Positions 45,611 to 55,746 are shown, numbered from the stretch's first letter. The stretch is 64,000 nt of DNA from Pseudonocardia hierapolitana (GCF_007994075.1 NZ_VIWU01000001.1:3658001-3722000), one strand, 5' to 3'. Notes: generated from the sequence alone by a model not told the origin. Numbers and translations are program-made.

Positions 45611-48022
45611 TCAGCGCTCCTGATCGTGCGCTGATCCGTCGGCGTGGGCACCCTTCGGCTCGGCGCCTCCGGTCCCGGCGCCGCCGACCGAGACGTCGCC
45701 CGCCGGATCCGCCTGGGCGGCGGCCTCGTCGCCAGGACCGTTCGCGCGCGTGCCGCTGGCCGGGGTCGTCTCCGCGGTGTGCGGCGCCCCGGCGCCTAGG
45801 GTGTCGACCGCGTCGGTGACGTGGCCGTTCTCGGTCGCGTCACCGCGCTTGACCGCGGCGAGCAGCATCTGCGACACGTCGAGGATCTCGACGCCTCCGC
45901 CCTTGTCCTCGCTCTGGCGCTGCGTGAGGCCGTCGGAGAACATCACGCGGCAGAACGGGCAGCCGGTGGCGATCTTCTCGGCGCCGGTGCCGAGCGCCTC
46001 GTCGACCCGCTCGAGGTTGACCCGCTTGCCGATCTTCTCCTCCATCCACATGCGGGCGCCGCCCGCGCCGCAGCAGAAGGACCGGTCGGCGTGCCGGGGC
46101 ATCTCGGCGAGCTTCACGCCGGCGGCGCCCACGAGCTCGCGGGGTTCGGCGTAGACCTCGTTGTGCCGGCCCAGGTAGCACGGGTCGTGGTAGGTCACGT
46201 CGGTCATCGCGTCCGGGGCGGAGACCGGCACCAGCTTGCCCTCGCGGACCAGCTTGTTGAGCAGCTGGGTGTGGTGCACCACCTCGTAGTGCCCGTCCAG
46301 CTGCGGGTACTCGCGGCCGAGCGTGTTGAGGCAGTGCGGGCAGGTCGTCACGATCTTGCGGGTGCCCGGCTCCCGACCCTCGAACACCGCGTTGAGGACC
46401 TCGACGTTCTGCTGCGCGAGCATCTGGAACAGGAACTCGTTGCCCGAGCGGCGCGCCGGGTCACCGGTGCACGACTCCTCGGGGCCGAGCACCACGTAGT
46501 CCACGCCGGCGCGGTGCAGCAGCTCGGCGGTGGCGCGGACGGTCTTCTTGGCGTTGTCGTCGAACGCGCCCGCGCAGCCGACCCAGAACAGGTACTCCGT
46601 GTCGGCGGACAGCTCGCCGTCGAAGACCGGGACCTCGAAGTCGAGGTTCTTGGTCCACTCGAGCCGGTCCTTGGCGTTCTGGCCCCAGGGGTTGCCCTTG
46701 TTCTCCAGGTTGCGGAACAGCACGCCGAGCTCGGACGGGAACTCCGACTCGATCAGCACCTGGTGGCGGCGCATGTCGACGATGTGGTCGACGTGCTCGA
46801 TGTCGACGGGGCACTGCTCCACGCACGCCCCGCAGGTGGTGCACGACCAGAGCACGTCGGGGTCGATCACCCCACCCTGCTCCAGCGTGCCCACCAGCGG
46901 ACGGCCGGCCTGCTCGGGGCCGGAGCCGCGCACGCGCTCGAAACCGGACTCCGGGACGCCGTGGCCGGGGTGCGCGGTCAGGCCGGCGGAGAAGTCGATC
47001 GACCCCTCCTCCGGGGCGTCCTTGCCGCCGATGATGTAGGGGGCCTTGGCGAGGAGGTGGTCCCGCAGGTCCATGATCACGAGCTTCGGGGACAGCGGCT
47101 TGCCGGTGTTCCACGCCGGGCACTGGCTCTGGCAGCGGCCGCACTCGGTGCAGGTCGCGAAGTCGAGCATGCCCTTCCAGGTGAAGTCCTCGACCTTGCC
47201 GCGGCCGAACGCCGCCTCGTCGGGCGGGTCCTCGAAGTCGATCGGCTTGCCGTCGTGCTCGATCGGCTGCAGCGGGCCCAGCGCCTTGGGCAGCCGCTTG
47301 GCCGACACGTTGAGCGGGGCGGTGAAGATGTGCAGGTGCTTCGAGTAGGCGATGATCACCGTGAACACGAGCATCACGCCGATGTGCAGCAGCAGCCCGA
47401 CGCTCTCCAGCACGAACAGCGTGGGCTCCGACAGGCCGGAGAACAGCTGCCCGACCGCCAGTGAGACGAACGCCCCCGATTCGTAGGGGAACACGCCCAG
47501 TGCGGAGGACGCGCCGCGGAAGAAGAACATCGTCCACAGCACGTTGAAGATCATGAACAGGATCAGCCAGGCGCCCCCGGTGTGCGAGCCGTAGAACCGC
47601 GACGCCCGCTCCAGCCGCTGCGGGGCGTTGCGGATGCGGATCACCGAGAACACGGCAAGCGAGATGAGCGCGGCGGAGGCGATGAAGTCCTGCAGGAACC
47701 CGAGGACGGGCCAGCGGCCGATCAGCGGGATGTGGAAGTCGTGGTCGAACAGCGCGCCGTACGCCTCGAGGTAGACCGTGATCAAGATCACGAACGCCCA
47801 GAACGTGAAGAAGTGCGCCAGCCCCGGCACCGACCACCGCAGCAGCTTGCGCTGGCCGAACACCTCCACGAACTGCGCTTTGATCCGCTCGTTCACCTGC
47901 TGGAGCCGGTCACGCGCCGGTTGGCCGGACCTGATCAGCGTGTAGAGCCAGTAGGCGCGGCGGCCGGACACCGCCAGTGCGAGCACTGTCATCGCCAGGC
48001 CGATGACGAGTCGGACAACCAC
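45611..48022 (-). CDS. Membrane-bound (Fe-S)-binding reductase, HdrD/GlpC-like
   Basis: An 803-residue protein. About five membrane helices in residues 1-260 (NarI-like haem-binding region) are followed by two 4Fe-4S motifs (CTECGRCQSQCP and CTTCGACVEQCP) and two CCG domains (TTCPHCLNTLG; FCCGAGGARMW) as in heterodisulfide reductase HdrD. A ~100-residue low-complexity tail ends the protein. The GTG at 48022 has GGGAGGA upstream. It matches the mycobacterial Rv0338c type, an essential iron-sulfur reductase of unknown partner. It probably moves electrons between the quinone pool and a cytoplasmic thiol or acyl substrate. Confidence 0.92.
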   Translation of the reverse strand: MVVRLVIGLAMTVLALAVSGRRAYWLYTLIRSGQPARDRLQQVNERIKAQFVEVFGQRKLLRWSVPGLAHFFTFWAFVILITVYLEAYGALFDHDFHIPLIGRWPVLGFLQDFIASAALISLAVFSVIRIRNAPQRLERASRFYGSHTGGAWLILFMIFNVLWTMFFFRGASSALGVFPYESGAFVSLAVGQLFSGLSEPTLFVLESVGLLLHIGVMLVFTVIIAYSKHLHIFTAPLNVSAKRLPKALGPLQPIEHDGKPIDFEDPPDEAAFGRGKVEDFTWKGMLDFATCTECGRCQSQCPAWNTGKPLSPKLVIMDLRDHLLAKAPYIIGGKDAPEEGSIDFSAGLTAHPGHGVPESGFERVRGSGPEQAGRPLVGTLEQGGVIDPDVLWSCTTCGACVEQCPVDIEHVDHIVDMRRHQVLIESEFPSELGVLFRNLENKGNPWGQNAKDRLEWTKNLDFEVPVFDGELSADTEYLFWVGCAGAFDDNAKKTVRATAELLHRAGVDYVVLGPEESCTGDPARRSGNEFLFQMLAQQNVEVLNAVFEGREPGTRKIVTTCPHCLNTLGREYPQLDGHYEVVHHTQLLNKLVREGKLVPVSAPDAMTDVTYHDPCYLGRHNEVYAEPRELVGAAGVKLAEMPRHADRSFCCGAGGARMWMEEKIGKRVNLERVDEALGTGAEKIATGCPFCRVMFSDGLTQRQSEDKGGGVEILDVSQMLLAAVKRGDATENGHVTDAVDTLGAGAPHTAETTPASGTRANGPGDEAAAQADPAGDVSVGGAGTGGAEPKGAHADGSAHDQER

Positions 48023-48453
48023 GGCTTTCCTCCCAGGGCTGGCGCCGCGGGTGGTGGACCGCGGGCCGTTGCGGAGCAGGGTAGACCCGTGCTCCCCGCC
48101 GGCCGGCTGCATCGTTCCGGCTGATCAGGCCGCAACCTACTCGCCGGTAACAGCGGAGCGCGATGTGACCCTAACCCGCCGTCGGGGATCGCGCCGCCGG
48201 GTACGAGGCGGAAATTCGTCACTCAACCGGTCCAGATCGAGGGCTCTCGATCTTCTCGTTCACCCCTGCGGCGCGCCGAATTGCTGTCCGTGTCACTCGG
48301 CTCTGACGCGCGGGCGACCCTCTATGCTCGCCCTGGTCAGCATGGTCTACTCGGGCGCGAAATGCCCGACAGTCCAGGGTCGGGCGTCCACCAGCCCGAG
48401 GTGGTCGGGTACGCGGCGAACTCGGGTTGGCAGCGCCACGAGGAGGAGCCGTC
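48023..48453. other. 431-bp intergenic region, divergent promoters
   Basis: No convincing gene. It separates the Fe-S reductase start from the secretion-like operon. TATGCT (48323-48328) is a candidate -10 for the operon, and TCGGGC-N7-GCCCGA (48351-48369) is a short dyad or hairpin in the leader. AGGAGGA at 48441 serves the first operon gene. I see nothing else recognisable. Confidence 0.5.
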
Positions 48454-48714
48454 ATGACCGGACCACAGGTGCTCGTACTGCAGGCGCAGGCTCTGAGCAC
48501 CGGCGGTCTTCAAGGGTGGATCCAGGACAACGTGATCCCGCTCATCCTGCTCGGCATCGCGATCATCCTCCTGTGGATAGGGGGCAAGGGGGACAACGCG
48601 GGCGTCGCGCGCCGCAGCGTCGGCCTGATCGTCGGCCTCATCGCCCTCGGCATCGCGGTGTCCGGCAACGGCCCGGAGATCGGCAGCTTCCTGGCCGGCC
48701 TCCTCGTCGGGTGA
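48454..48714 (+). CDS. Small two-helix membrane protein, VirB2/TrbC-like
   Basis: An 86-residue protein with two hydrophobic helices (about 27-46, NVIPLILLGIAIILLWIGG, and 56-75) joined by a short polar loop and preceded by an amphipathic N-terminus. This is the pattern of TrbC/VirB2-type pilins and small subunits of Gram-positive type IV systems. It is the first gene of a tightly packed operon that continues with PrgI- and VirB4-like genes. The ATG has AGGAGGA upstream; its TGA overlaps the next ATG by 1 nt. Assignment rests mainly on topology and order. Confidence 0.7.
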   Translation: MTGPQVLVLQAQALSTGGLQGWIQDNVIPLILLGIAIILLWIGGKGDNAGVARRSVGLIVGLIALGIAVSGNGPEIGSFLAGLLVG

Positions 48715-49178
48715 TGCTGGTCCGCACCGACGACGAGATCTATCGCGTCGACTCCGTCTGGCTCGGGCCGCCGCGCGCCACGTTCCCCTGGCGTGCGAGG
48801 TACGTGAGCTACGGGCTCGGCCTCCTTGTCATGATCGTGATCATGTTCGTCCAGCGTCGGGTCGGGATCGGGCTCGACTTCTTCTCGGTCGCGTGGGCGC
48901 TCGTGCTCACCGTGCTGATCACGCGGTTCATCGGCCAGCGCATCGACTACGAGCGCCCGCTCGGGCAGGTCGTCGGGCTCTTCCGGCACGAGATCACGGG
49001 GCCGCGCAGGCGCACGGCCGGGACGGGCGGGGTGATCCGCTCGAGTCACGTCCGGGTCGGTCCGGTGGCCGGATCGCGCAAGACGCGCCGCGCCTCGCCC
49101 CGGCGCGGGGTGCAGCAGCAGGCAGGGCGCCGGGTGCAGCCCGGCAGCCGGAAGGGACATTCGCGTGTCACGAGGTGA
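48714..49178 (+). CDS. PrgI/VirB3-like membrane protein
   Basis: A 154-residue protein. After ~30 residues there are two adjacent membrane helices (YGLGLLVMIVIMFV and FSVAWALVLTVLITRF), then a basic cytoplasmic tail rich in Arg, Gln and Gly. Two N-proximal helices and a position just before the VirB4-type ATPase gene match PrgI/VirB3 proteins. The last 14 nt overlap the ATPase gene. Sequence similarity to known families was not recognised directly. Confidence 0.68.
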   Translation: MLVRTDDEIYRVDSVWLGPPRATFPWRARYVSYGLGLLVMIVIMFVQRRVGIGLDFFSVAWALVLTVLITRFIGQRIDYERPLGQVVGLFRHEITGPRRRTAGTGGVIRSSHVRVGPVAGSRKTRRASPRRGVQQQAGRRVQPGSRKGHSRVTR

Positions 49179-52100
49179 CGCGGGCCGGAGACCCAACGAG
49201 CGCGCGAGCCGGCGCCGCGGTCGTGCGCTCGCAGGGGACGGCGGGCTGCCGACGTACGAGCCCAACATCGCGCTGCGCTCCATCGAAGGGCACCTGACCC
49301 GCACCGGCACGCAGGTCATGGCCTGGTACCGGCTCGCGGCGCAGGCGTGGAGCTTCCGCAGCGACTCCCAGCGCGAGGCGTTGATCCGCCAGATCGCGGC
49401 GCAGCTCGGCGAGCTGCAGGGCCGCTGGCTGCACCTGCGTGTCACCACGCGGCCCTACCCCGTGCACATGTGGGCGGAGTCGTTCGACCACAACGCGCTC
49501 GGCCGGATGCCCGACGTCGCGGGTGCGCTCGGCTGGGACGGTTTCCTCGAGGGCGAGCAGCGCCACCTGATGGGCCTGTCCATGTCGGACAAGGAGGTGT
49601 TCCTCGGCATCGAGGTGTCCGGGCGCCGCACCCTGGACCGGTGGGTCGAGCGCGCCGCCCCGGTGCTCGGCAAGGTCGCTCCGGCCGCGGTCCGCGCGGA
49701 GATCGCCGCGCTGTCCTCGGAGGTCGCCCACCTGGACGCGCTGGTCGCCGGGGCAGGGCTCGACGCCGTGCCGGCCTCGTCCGACGACATCGCGTGGCTG
49801 ATGCACCGGTCCTGCTCGCTCGGCCTGCCCGCGCCGCGCACGCTGAACGTCGTGCCGGGCGGGTCGCACCGGTGGGAGACCGAGGACCTCGCCGCGTTCA
49901 CCGACGGCGTCGAGATGCACCAGGAGCCCTACGCCCCCACCGTGCAGGTGGTGGGGCGGCTGCGCGCGCAGACGGTGAGCCGGAACGTCGCGGTCCTCTC
50001 GCTCGGCCTGATGGAGGGCCTGCGCATCCCCGAGGTCGACGACCCGTGGATGCAGCACTCGGACCGGCTGCCCTTCCCGGTGGAGTGGTCGGCGCGCATC
50101 TACGTGCGCAAGCCCGAGGAGGTCGCGGGCGAGCTGCAGCGCCAGATGGGCAAGGTGCGCAGCCAGATCCGGCACTACACCCACGACCACGACCTCGACC
50201 CGCCGATGTCGCTCGCCCGCCAGGCCGACCGCGTGCTGGAGGTCGAGGACGAGCTGACGAGCGGGCTCACCCAGCTCAACACGCGCCTGTACGGCTGGTG
50301 GCGGATCGCCGTCTCCGGCAAGGACGAGGCCGAGGCCATCAGCCGCGCCCAGCAGGTGCTCGACGTCTACCGGCCGAAGGTGCAGATCGAGCACCCCGAG
50401 GCCCAGTACCGCTACGCGCGCGAGTTCATCCCGGGCGAGCCGCTCGCGTCCACCGCGTACCGCAGGCGTGGTTCGGTCATGTGGGCCGCGGCGGCCGTGC
50501 CCGCAGCCACCGCCTCCGTGGGCGACCGGCGCGGCATCATGATCGGCGAGACCTGCACCGCTACGCGGCGACCGGTGGCCTGGGACCCGTGGCTCGCCCA
50601 GGAGGTGCGCCGCGCCTCCGGGCTCACGGCCGTGGTCGGTGGCCTCGGGTCCGGGAAGTCGTTCCTGACCGGCCTGATCACCTACAAGACGCTGCGGGCG
50701 GGGGCGCGCTGGACGCTGCTGGACCCGTCGGGTCCGCTCGCACAGCTCACCCGTCTGCCCGAGCTGGCGCCGTTCTCCCGGCACATCAACCTGCTGCGGG
50801 CCGACCCGGGCATCCTCAACCCCTACCGCGTGGTCGCCGAGCCGCGTCCGGAGCACTTCGCCGACGAGGAGGACCCCGAGCGGGCGTGGCGCCGGGAACG
50901 GTCGCTCGCCGCGGCCACCCGCCGCAGGCTCGTCCTCGACGTCCTCACCGGGCTGCTGCCCTACGACGTCGCCCGGATCCCGCACACCCGGATCGTGCTG
51001 CTGCGTGCGGTGCGGGAGGTCGGCGGCGCTCCCGACCGGCACCCGGGCCAGGTCATCGACGTGCTGCGCCGCCACGCCCGCGACGGCGAGGACCACGCCG
51101 GTGTCGTGGCCGACTTCCTGTCCGAGCGGCGGGAGCTGCCGCAGGCCGCCCTGTTGTTCCCGGACACCTCCCGCGACGACCCGTGGCAGGCCGACCGCGA
51201 CTACCGCCTCACGGTGCTCACGATGCAGGGCATGACGCTGCCCCGGCCCGGCAGCCCGCGCGAGGAGTGGACCGACGCCGAGGCCCTCGCCGTCGAGCTG
51301 CTGAACCTCGCCTCCTGGCTCACGCAACGCACGATCTACGACGCCGACCGGAACCTGCGCAAGGGTGTGGCGCTGGACGAGACGCACTTCCTGTCGCAGG
51401 TGCCCACGGGCAAGGTGCTGATCGACCGGCTCGCCCGTGACTCCCGCAAGTTCAACGTCCGCGCGCTCTTCGCGTCGCAGCTGGCGGGCGACCTGCTGCG
51501 CGTCTCTGGGTTCGCGTCGCTGGTCAACGCCGTGTTCGTCGGCCGCACCGACGACGAGGAGGCCCAGCGGGACGCGCTGCGGCTGCTCAAGGTGCCCACC
51601 GGCGTGGGATACGAGCAGATGCTCGGCACCCTGTCGCCGCGCCCGCGCAACGACGACCGGCCCGACGACACCCCGCGCCAGTTCATCTTCGCCGACGGCC
51701 ACGGCGGCGTGGAGAAGATCCGGATCGACCTCGAGGCACCGCACCTCGAGCACGTCCGGGAGGCCCTCGACACCAACCCGGACGCGAACCGGATCTCCGT
51801 GAGCGGCGCACCGGTCGTCACCCCGCCCGCGGTGCGCGCGTCCGACGAGCAGGCGCCACCTCGCCGGGTGGTGCTCGGCCGCCCGGTCGGCCCCGTCGTC
51901 GACGTGGGTGGCGACCTCGGCGAGGATCTCGTGCCCGTGCCCGCCGAGCTCGACGGTGACGAGGAGTTCGAGGACCTCGACGACGTGGATGGCCTGCTCG
52001 TCGGCCGTCCCGGCGCCGCCGCCCGCAACGGCGACGGCCCCCGGCTGCGCCACGACGAGGATCTCGACCTGCTGGGCGACGTCGACCCGGGCATGGACCC

Positions 52101-52197
52101 GGACGTGGACCTCGACGAGCCGTCCGCGCCGCCCGGCGAGAGCAACGGTCACTCCGCCGAGGGCCGCGTACCGGCGGCCGGGGAGGCCCGTCGGTGA
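49165..52197 (+). CDS. VirB4/TraC-like type IV secretion ATPase
   Basis: A 1010-residue ATPase. The N-terminal ~450 residues are the VirB4/TraC-type domain; the motor domain follows with Walker A GGLGSGKS (492-499) and Walker B VALDETHF (D738/E739). The C-terminal ~150 residues are acidic and low-complexity (DLDDVDGLLVG...). It should energise assembly or export by the membrane channel encoded around it. GTG 49165 overlaps the previous gene by 14 nt; the TGA overlaps the next start (GTGA). No VirD4-type coupling ATPase is seen nearby. Confidence 0.85.
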   Translation: MSRGDAGRRPNERASRRRGRALAGDGGLPTYEPNIALRSIEGHLTRTGTQVMAWYRLAAQAWSFRSDSQREALIRQIAAQLGELQGRWLHLRVTTRPYPVHMWAESFDHNALGRMPDVAGALGWDGFLEGEQRHLMGLSMSDKEVFLGIEVSGRRTLDRWVERAAPVLGKVAPAAVRAEIAALSSEVAHLDALVAGAGLDAVPASSDDIAWLMHRSCSLGLPAPRTLNVVPGGSHRWETEDLAAFTDGVEMHQEPYAPTVQVVGRLRAQTVSRNVAVLSLGLMEGLRIPEVDDPWMQHSDRLPFPVEWSARIYVRKPEEVAGELQRQMGKVRSQIRHYTHDHDLDPPMSLARQADRVLEVEDELTSGLTQLNTRLYGWWRIAVSGKDEAEAISRAQQVLDVYRPKVQIEHPEAQYRYAREFIPGEPLASTAYRRRGSVMWAAAAVPAATASVGDRRGIMIGETCTATRRPVAWDPWLAQEVRRASGLTAVVGGLGSGKSFLTGLITYKTLRAGARWTLLDPSGPLAQLTRLPELAPFSRHINLLRADPGILNPYRVVAEPRPEHFADEEDPERAWRRERSLAAATRRRLVLDVLTGLLPYDVARIPHTRIVLLRAVREVGGAPDRHPGQVIDVLRRHARDGEDHAGVVADFLSERRELPQAALLFPDTSRDDPWQADRDYRLTVLTMQGMTLPRPGSPREEWTDAEALAVELLNLASWLTQRTIYDADRNLRKGVALDETHFLSQVPTGKVLIDRLARDSRKFNVRALFASQLAGDLLRVSGFASLVNAVFVGRTDDEEAQRDALRLLKVPTGVGYEQMLGTLSPRPRNDDRPDDTPRQFIFADGHGGVEKIRIDLEAPHLEHVREALDTNPDANRISVSGAPVVTPPAVRASDEQAPPRRVVLGRPVGPVVDVGGDLGEDLVPVPAELDGDEEFEDLDDVDGLLVGRPGAAARNGDGPRLRHDEDLDLLGDVDPGMDPDVDLDEPSAPPGESNGHSAEGRVPAAGEARR

Positions 52198-54122
52198 TGT
52201 CCGGAGGCCTCCCGGCAGCCGAGGGCTGGCTGCCGGTCGCCCTGGTGATCGCGGCGGCCGTCACCGTCGCGTTGCGTCGCCGCCGCGCCCGGCGGCATCG
52301 CGGAGTTCCCGGCGCGCGGCCGCGCAGGCGCATGGCGGTGCTGGTCGTCGCCGGGCTCGTCGGCGGCTCGGTCCTGCTCGGGCAGCCCGCGTTCGGGCAG
52401 GGCTTCGACTGCAGGGAGTCGCCGGAACCGGACCGGCCGGGCACCGGGCTCGTCGGGTCGCTCGACGCGCCGCGGGCGTCGGGCGGGGTCGAGGGAAGCG
52501 TCTACCGCGAGGTCGGCTACGCCGGGCTCGTCTGGCACAACTACGACATCGGGTGCGCCGGCGCGGCGTTCAACCCGTCGACCACCACCGACACCTGGCT
52601 GGGCAACCAGGCCCTGAACGTCGCGAAGTTCGTGGTCGGCGGCGTCAACTGGGCGCACTACCTCATCGCCGACGGCGGCGAGCTGCTCTCGCCGCTCGAC
52701 CAGCTGATCGGCGACGGCACGCGGGCGATGTACGACGCGGTGTTCACCACCTTCATCGGCCCCGTGCTGTTGGTGCTGGCCGTGATCCTCCTGGTGCTCG
52801 CGCTGCGCGGTGACCTGGCGCGTCAGACGCAGCGGGCGGCGCTCGCCGTGGTGGCGCTCGTCGTCGGGTCCGCGGCCTACCTGGCGCCGGTCGACTGGGC
52901 GAAGGCGGCCGATGGCCTGCTGCTCGACGGCGTCACCCAGATGCAGGAGGGCTTCCTCGGCCAGGTCGGCCTCGGCACGAGGGACACGCTGCCGACGGTG
53001 CTCGTCGACCAGGTCGTCTACCAGAACTGGCTGCGCGGCGAGTTCGGCGCGCCGGACGTACCGCAGGCCCAGGAGCTGGGCCGCGACCTGCTGCGGGCGC
53101 AGACGTTCACCATCAACGAGGTCGCCGAGCGCCGGGACACCTTGGCGCTGGCCGAGCAGAAGAAGGCCGACTTCGCCGCGATCGCAGCGCGCATGGGCGA
53201 CCGGTACCCGTACTTCCAGGGCGAGGCCGGCAGCCGCGTCGGCGCAGGCGTCCTGGCGGTCGTCCAGGCGATGTGCATCGCGCTGTTCCAGCTCCTGTCC
53301 AAGGTGCTCGTGCTGGTGGCGATGCTGGTGCTGCGGTTGATGGTGATGACGGCACCCGCCGTCGCCGTCGTCGCGATCCTCAAGCCGGACATCATGCCTG
53401 CGCTGCTGCGCGTCGCGGGCGCGGCGATCGTCAACACGCTCGTGGTCGGGGCGCTCGCCGGCCTGCACGCGCTGCTGGTCGTGTCGCTCTTCCGGCCCGG
53501 TTCGGGGATCGACCTGTGGCTGGCGCTGCTCGTCACGGGTGTGGTCACGGTGGTCCTGTGGGCCGTCGCGCGGCCCTTCCGGCGGCTCGTGTCGATGGTG
53601 TCGCTCACGCGCGAGCAGTTCGGCGGCATCGTGCCGGGCGCAGGCACCGGGCCGCTGTCGCGGGTGTGGCAGCGGGTGCGTGGCGCCCCCGAGGGCGCAG
53701 ACGATCGCCAGACCCGGTGGTGGGACGAGCGGCGCGGTGCGATGGCGAGCGCGGGCCGTTCCGAGGGACTGCGGCCGGAGTCGGAGCCCGGCCTGCGGGT
53801 GTCCGCGCCCGCCGCGGACGTGCCTGCGCCCAGGACCGCGGGGGCGGACAGGTCGTCGCCCGCGTTCGTTCCGAGCGCGCGCCGCCCGGCGTTGCCTGCG
53901 CCTCCCGACGACGGGGTGGCGACCGGCGGGATGCCGAGCTGGAACGACTCCGGCGACGTGGACGACCGGGTGATCTACCGCAGGCCCGACGCCGTGCCGC
54001 TGCGCCCCGGCGACGTCCGCCCGGTGCAGGCCGAGATCGTGGACGGCGTGCCGGTCTACCGCATCTACCGGCCGCGCGCGGAGCAGACGGTCCACTTCCC
54101 CGGCGGCGGCCGTGCCGATTAG
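52194..54122 (+). CDS. VirB6/TrbL-like polytopic membrane protein
   Basis: A 642-residue protein. An N-terminal membrane anchor and a second hydrophobic segment with a signal-like AFGQ end (about 45-70) precede an extracytoplasmic part with two Cys, then a cluster of about six membrane helices (about 185-470) and a Pro/Arg-rich cytoplasmic tail. This topology fits the VirB6/TrbL channel subunit of type IV systems. GTG 52194 is 7 nt from GGGAGG; ATG 52197 is an alternative. It overlaps both neighbours. Confidence 0.78.
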   Translation: MMSGGLPAAEGWLPVALVIAAAVTVALRRRRARRHRGVPGARPRRRMAVLVVAGLVGGSVLLGQPAFGQGFDCRESPEPDRPGTGLVGSLDAPRASGGVEGSVYREVGYAGLVWHNYDIGCAGAAFNPSTTTDTWLGNQALNVAKFVVGGVNWAHYLIADGGELLSPLDQLIGDGTRAMYDAVFTTFIGPVLLVLAVILLVLALRGDLARQTQRAALAVVALVVGSAAYLAPVDWAKAADGLLLDGVTQMQEGFLGQVGLGTRDTLPTVLVDQVVYQNWLRGEFGAPDVPQAQELGRDLLRAQTFTINEVAERRDTLALAEQKKADFAAIAARMGDRYPYFQGEAGSRVGAGVLAVVQAMCIALFQLLSKVLVLVAMLVLRLMVMTAPAVAVVAILKPDIMPALLRVAGAAIVNTLVVGALAGLHALLVVSLFRPGSGIDLWLALLVTGVVTVVLWAVARPFRRLVSMVSLTREQFGGIVPGAGTGPLSRVWQRVRGAPEGADDRQTRWWDERRGAMASAGRSEGLRPESEPGLRVSAPAADVPAPRTAGADRSSPAFVPSARRPALPAPPDDGVATGGMPSWNDSGDVDDRVIYRRPDAVPLRPGDVRPVQAEIVDGVPVYRIYRPRAEQTVHFPGGGRAD

Positions 54123-54708
54123 GACGCCGCACGGCCGGTCCGCTGCGTACCGGGCGATCTGGGCGTGGCCGTTGCGGTCACCGTTGCGGCTCGCGGTCAC
54201 GACGGCCCTCGTGATCGCCGTGGCGGTGGGTGCGACCTTCGCGATCGCCGCGCTCGGCCCGGGGCGTGCGGCCAGCGGACCTGCGGATGCCTCCGGCGGG
54301 CTCACGTCGGATGGCCGCGCACCGGCGGCCGCCCGCACGCCGACGCCGACGATGCTGCCGCCGGTCCCCGAGCTCACCCCGTCCCAGCTGCCGCTCTCCG
54401 CGGCGCCCAGGGCGGCGGTCGAGGTGGCCGCGCGGTGGGCAGGGGCGTGGGTGCGCCCGCGGGCGGGCACCACCGCGCAGGAGTGGCTGGACGGCCTGCG
54501 CAGCACCACCACCGACGAGTACCTCGGGGTGCTCTCGGGGGTGGACCCCGAGAACATCCCCGCGACGCGTGTCACCGGCGAGCCCCGCCCCGTTCGGGTC
54601 GCCGCGCGCTCGGTGCAGGTGGAGGTGCCGACCGACAGGCTGAAGCTGCTCGTGCTGGTCGTGCGCACCGAGGACGGCTGGCGCGTCGCCGGCTACGACC
54701 GGGAATGA
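54112..54708 (+). CDS. VirB8/TcpC-like single-pass membrane protein
   Basis: A 198-residue protein with a short cytoplasmic N-terminus, one membrane helix (about 26-48, LAVTTALVIAVAVGATFAIAAL), a Pro/Thr-rich linker and an NTF2-like extracytoplasmic domain (AAVEVAARWAGAWVRP... to VLVVRTEDGWRVAGYD). This architecture is that of VirB8/TcpC assembly factors in type IV systems. GTG 54112 overlaps the previous gene by 11 nt. Confidence 0.75.
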   Translation: MPIRTPHGRSAAYRAIWAWPLRSPLRLAVTTALVIAVAVGATFAIAALGPGRAASGPADASGGLTSDGRAPAAARTPTPTMLPPVPELTPSQLPLSAAPRAAVEVAARWAGAWVRPRAGTTAQEWLDGLRSTTTDEYLGVLSGVDPENIPATRVTGEPRPVRVAARSVQVEVPTDRLKLLVLVVRTEDGWRVAGYDRE

Positions 54709-54726
54709 GACGGCGGGGCACACGAG

Positions 54727-55746
54727 ATGCGCACCTTGCGTCCGCTGCGGCTGCTCCTGCCGGTCGTCGTCCTCGTCGCGGCGCTCGGCCTCTTCCTCGG
54801 CGTCGGTTTCATGGCCTTCACCGCGAGCACCGGCGGCTTCAGCGGCGGGACACCCGGTTACGGCGCGTGTGATCCCAGTGTGCGCGCCCCGGTCGGTCCA
54901 CTGGCCGGTAGCCGGGCCGGTACCCGGATCGGTGACCTGAGCGATGAGCAGCGGCGGAACGCGGCAACGATCATCGGGGTCGCCCGTGACATGGGGGCGC
55001 CGCCGCGGGCGTGGCTGATCGCGCTCGCCACGGCGATGCAGGAGTCGACGCTCCGCAACATCAACTACGGGGACCGCGACTCCCTCGGGCTCTTCCAGCA
55101 GCGCCCCTCGCAGGGATGGGGTTCGCCGGCCCAGGTCACCGACCCTGTCTACGCCACGCGCATCTTCATCGAGCGCCTGCTGGAGGTCCCGGCCTGGGAG
55201 GCCATGCCGGTCACGGTGGCGGCGCAGACCGTGCAGCGGTCCGCCTTCCCGGACGCCTACGCGAAGTGGGAGGGCCTCGCCGCCGAGCTGGTGCAGGAGC
55301 TCGCGGACGTCGCCGACCCGACGGGCTGCGGGCGCACCGCGGTGCTGCCGGAGGGCGTGGCGGGCGCGGCGATCGCGTTCGCGCTCGGTGAGGTGGGCAA
55401 GCCCTACGTCTGGGGCGCCACCGGCCCGAACACCTACGACTGCTCGGGTCTCATGCTGCGCGCCTTCCAGGCGGCGGGGATCAACCTGCCGCGGGTGTCG
55501 CGCCAGCAGTTCTACGCGGGCGGGCACGTCCCGATCTCCCAGGCGCAGCCGGGTGACCTGCTGTTCTACGCCACCGACCCGTCCGATCCCTCCACGATCC
55601 ACCACGTCACGATGTACCTGGGCGACGACCAGATGGTGGAGGCGCCCTACACCGGCGAGCAGGTGCGGGTACGGCCCGTGCCGTGGAACTTCAAGGAGCT
55701 CGTGCCGCTCGCGACGCGCCCGGGCACCACGCCGAACACCGCATAG
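54727..55746 (+). CDS. Secreted NlpC/P60 peptidase with lytic-like domain (VirB1-type)
   Basis: A 339-residue wall hydrolase. After an N-terminal signal anchor, a lysozyme-like segment (AWLIALATAMQESTLRN, E106; LGLFQQRPSQGWG) precedes a C-terminal NlpC/P60 domain with C239 (YDCSGL) and H293 (HHVTMYLG). It probably cuts peptide crosslinks in peptidoglycan to let the secretion-like channel pass the wall, as VirB1/CwlT-type proteins do in conjugative systems. It lies 18 nt after the VirB8-like gene. Confidence 0.88.
   Translation: MRTLRPLRLLLPVVVLVAALGLFLGVGFMAFTASTGGFSGGTPGYGACDPSVRAPVGPLAGSRAGTRIGDLSDEQRRNAATIIGVARDMGAPPRAWLIALATAMQESTLRNINYGDRDSLGLFQQRPSQGWGSPAQVTDPVYATRIFIERLLEVPAWEAMPVTVAAQTVQRSAFPDAYAKWEGLAAELVQELADVADPTGCGRTAVLPEGVAGAAIAFALGEVGKPYVWGATGPNTYDCSGLMLRAFQAAGINLPRVSRQQFYAGGHVPISQAQPGDLLFYATDPSDPSTIHHVTMYLGDDQMVEAPYTGEQVRVRPVPWNFKELVPLATRPGTTPNTA

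Noticed and set aside
49168..52152. Minus-strand ORF of 994 codons opposite the VirB4-like gene
   Set aside because: High-GC shadow. The plus-strand frame has Walker A and B motifs and coupled neighbours.
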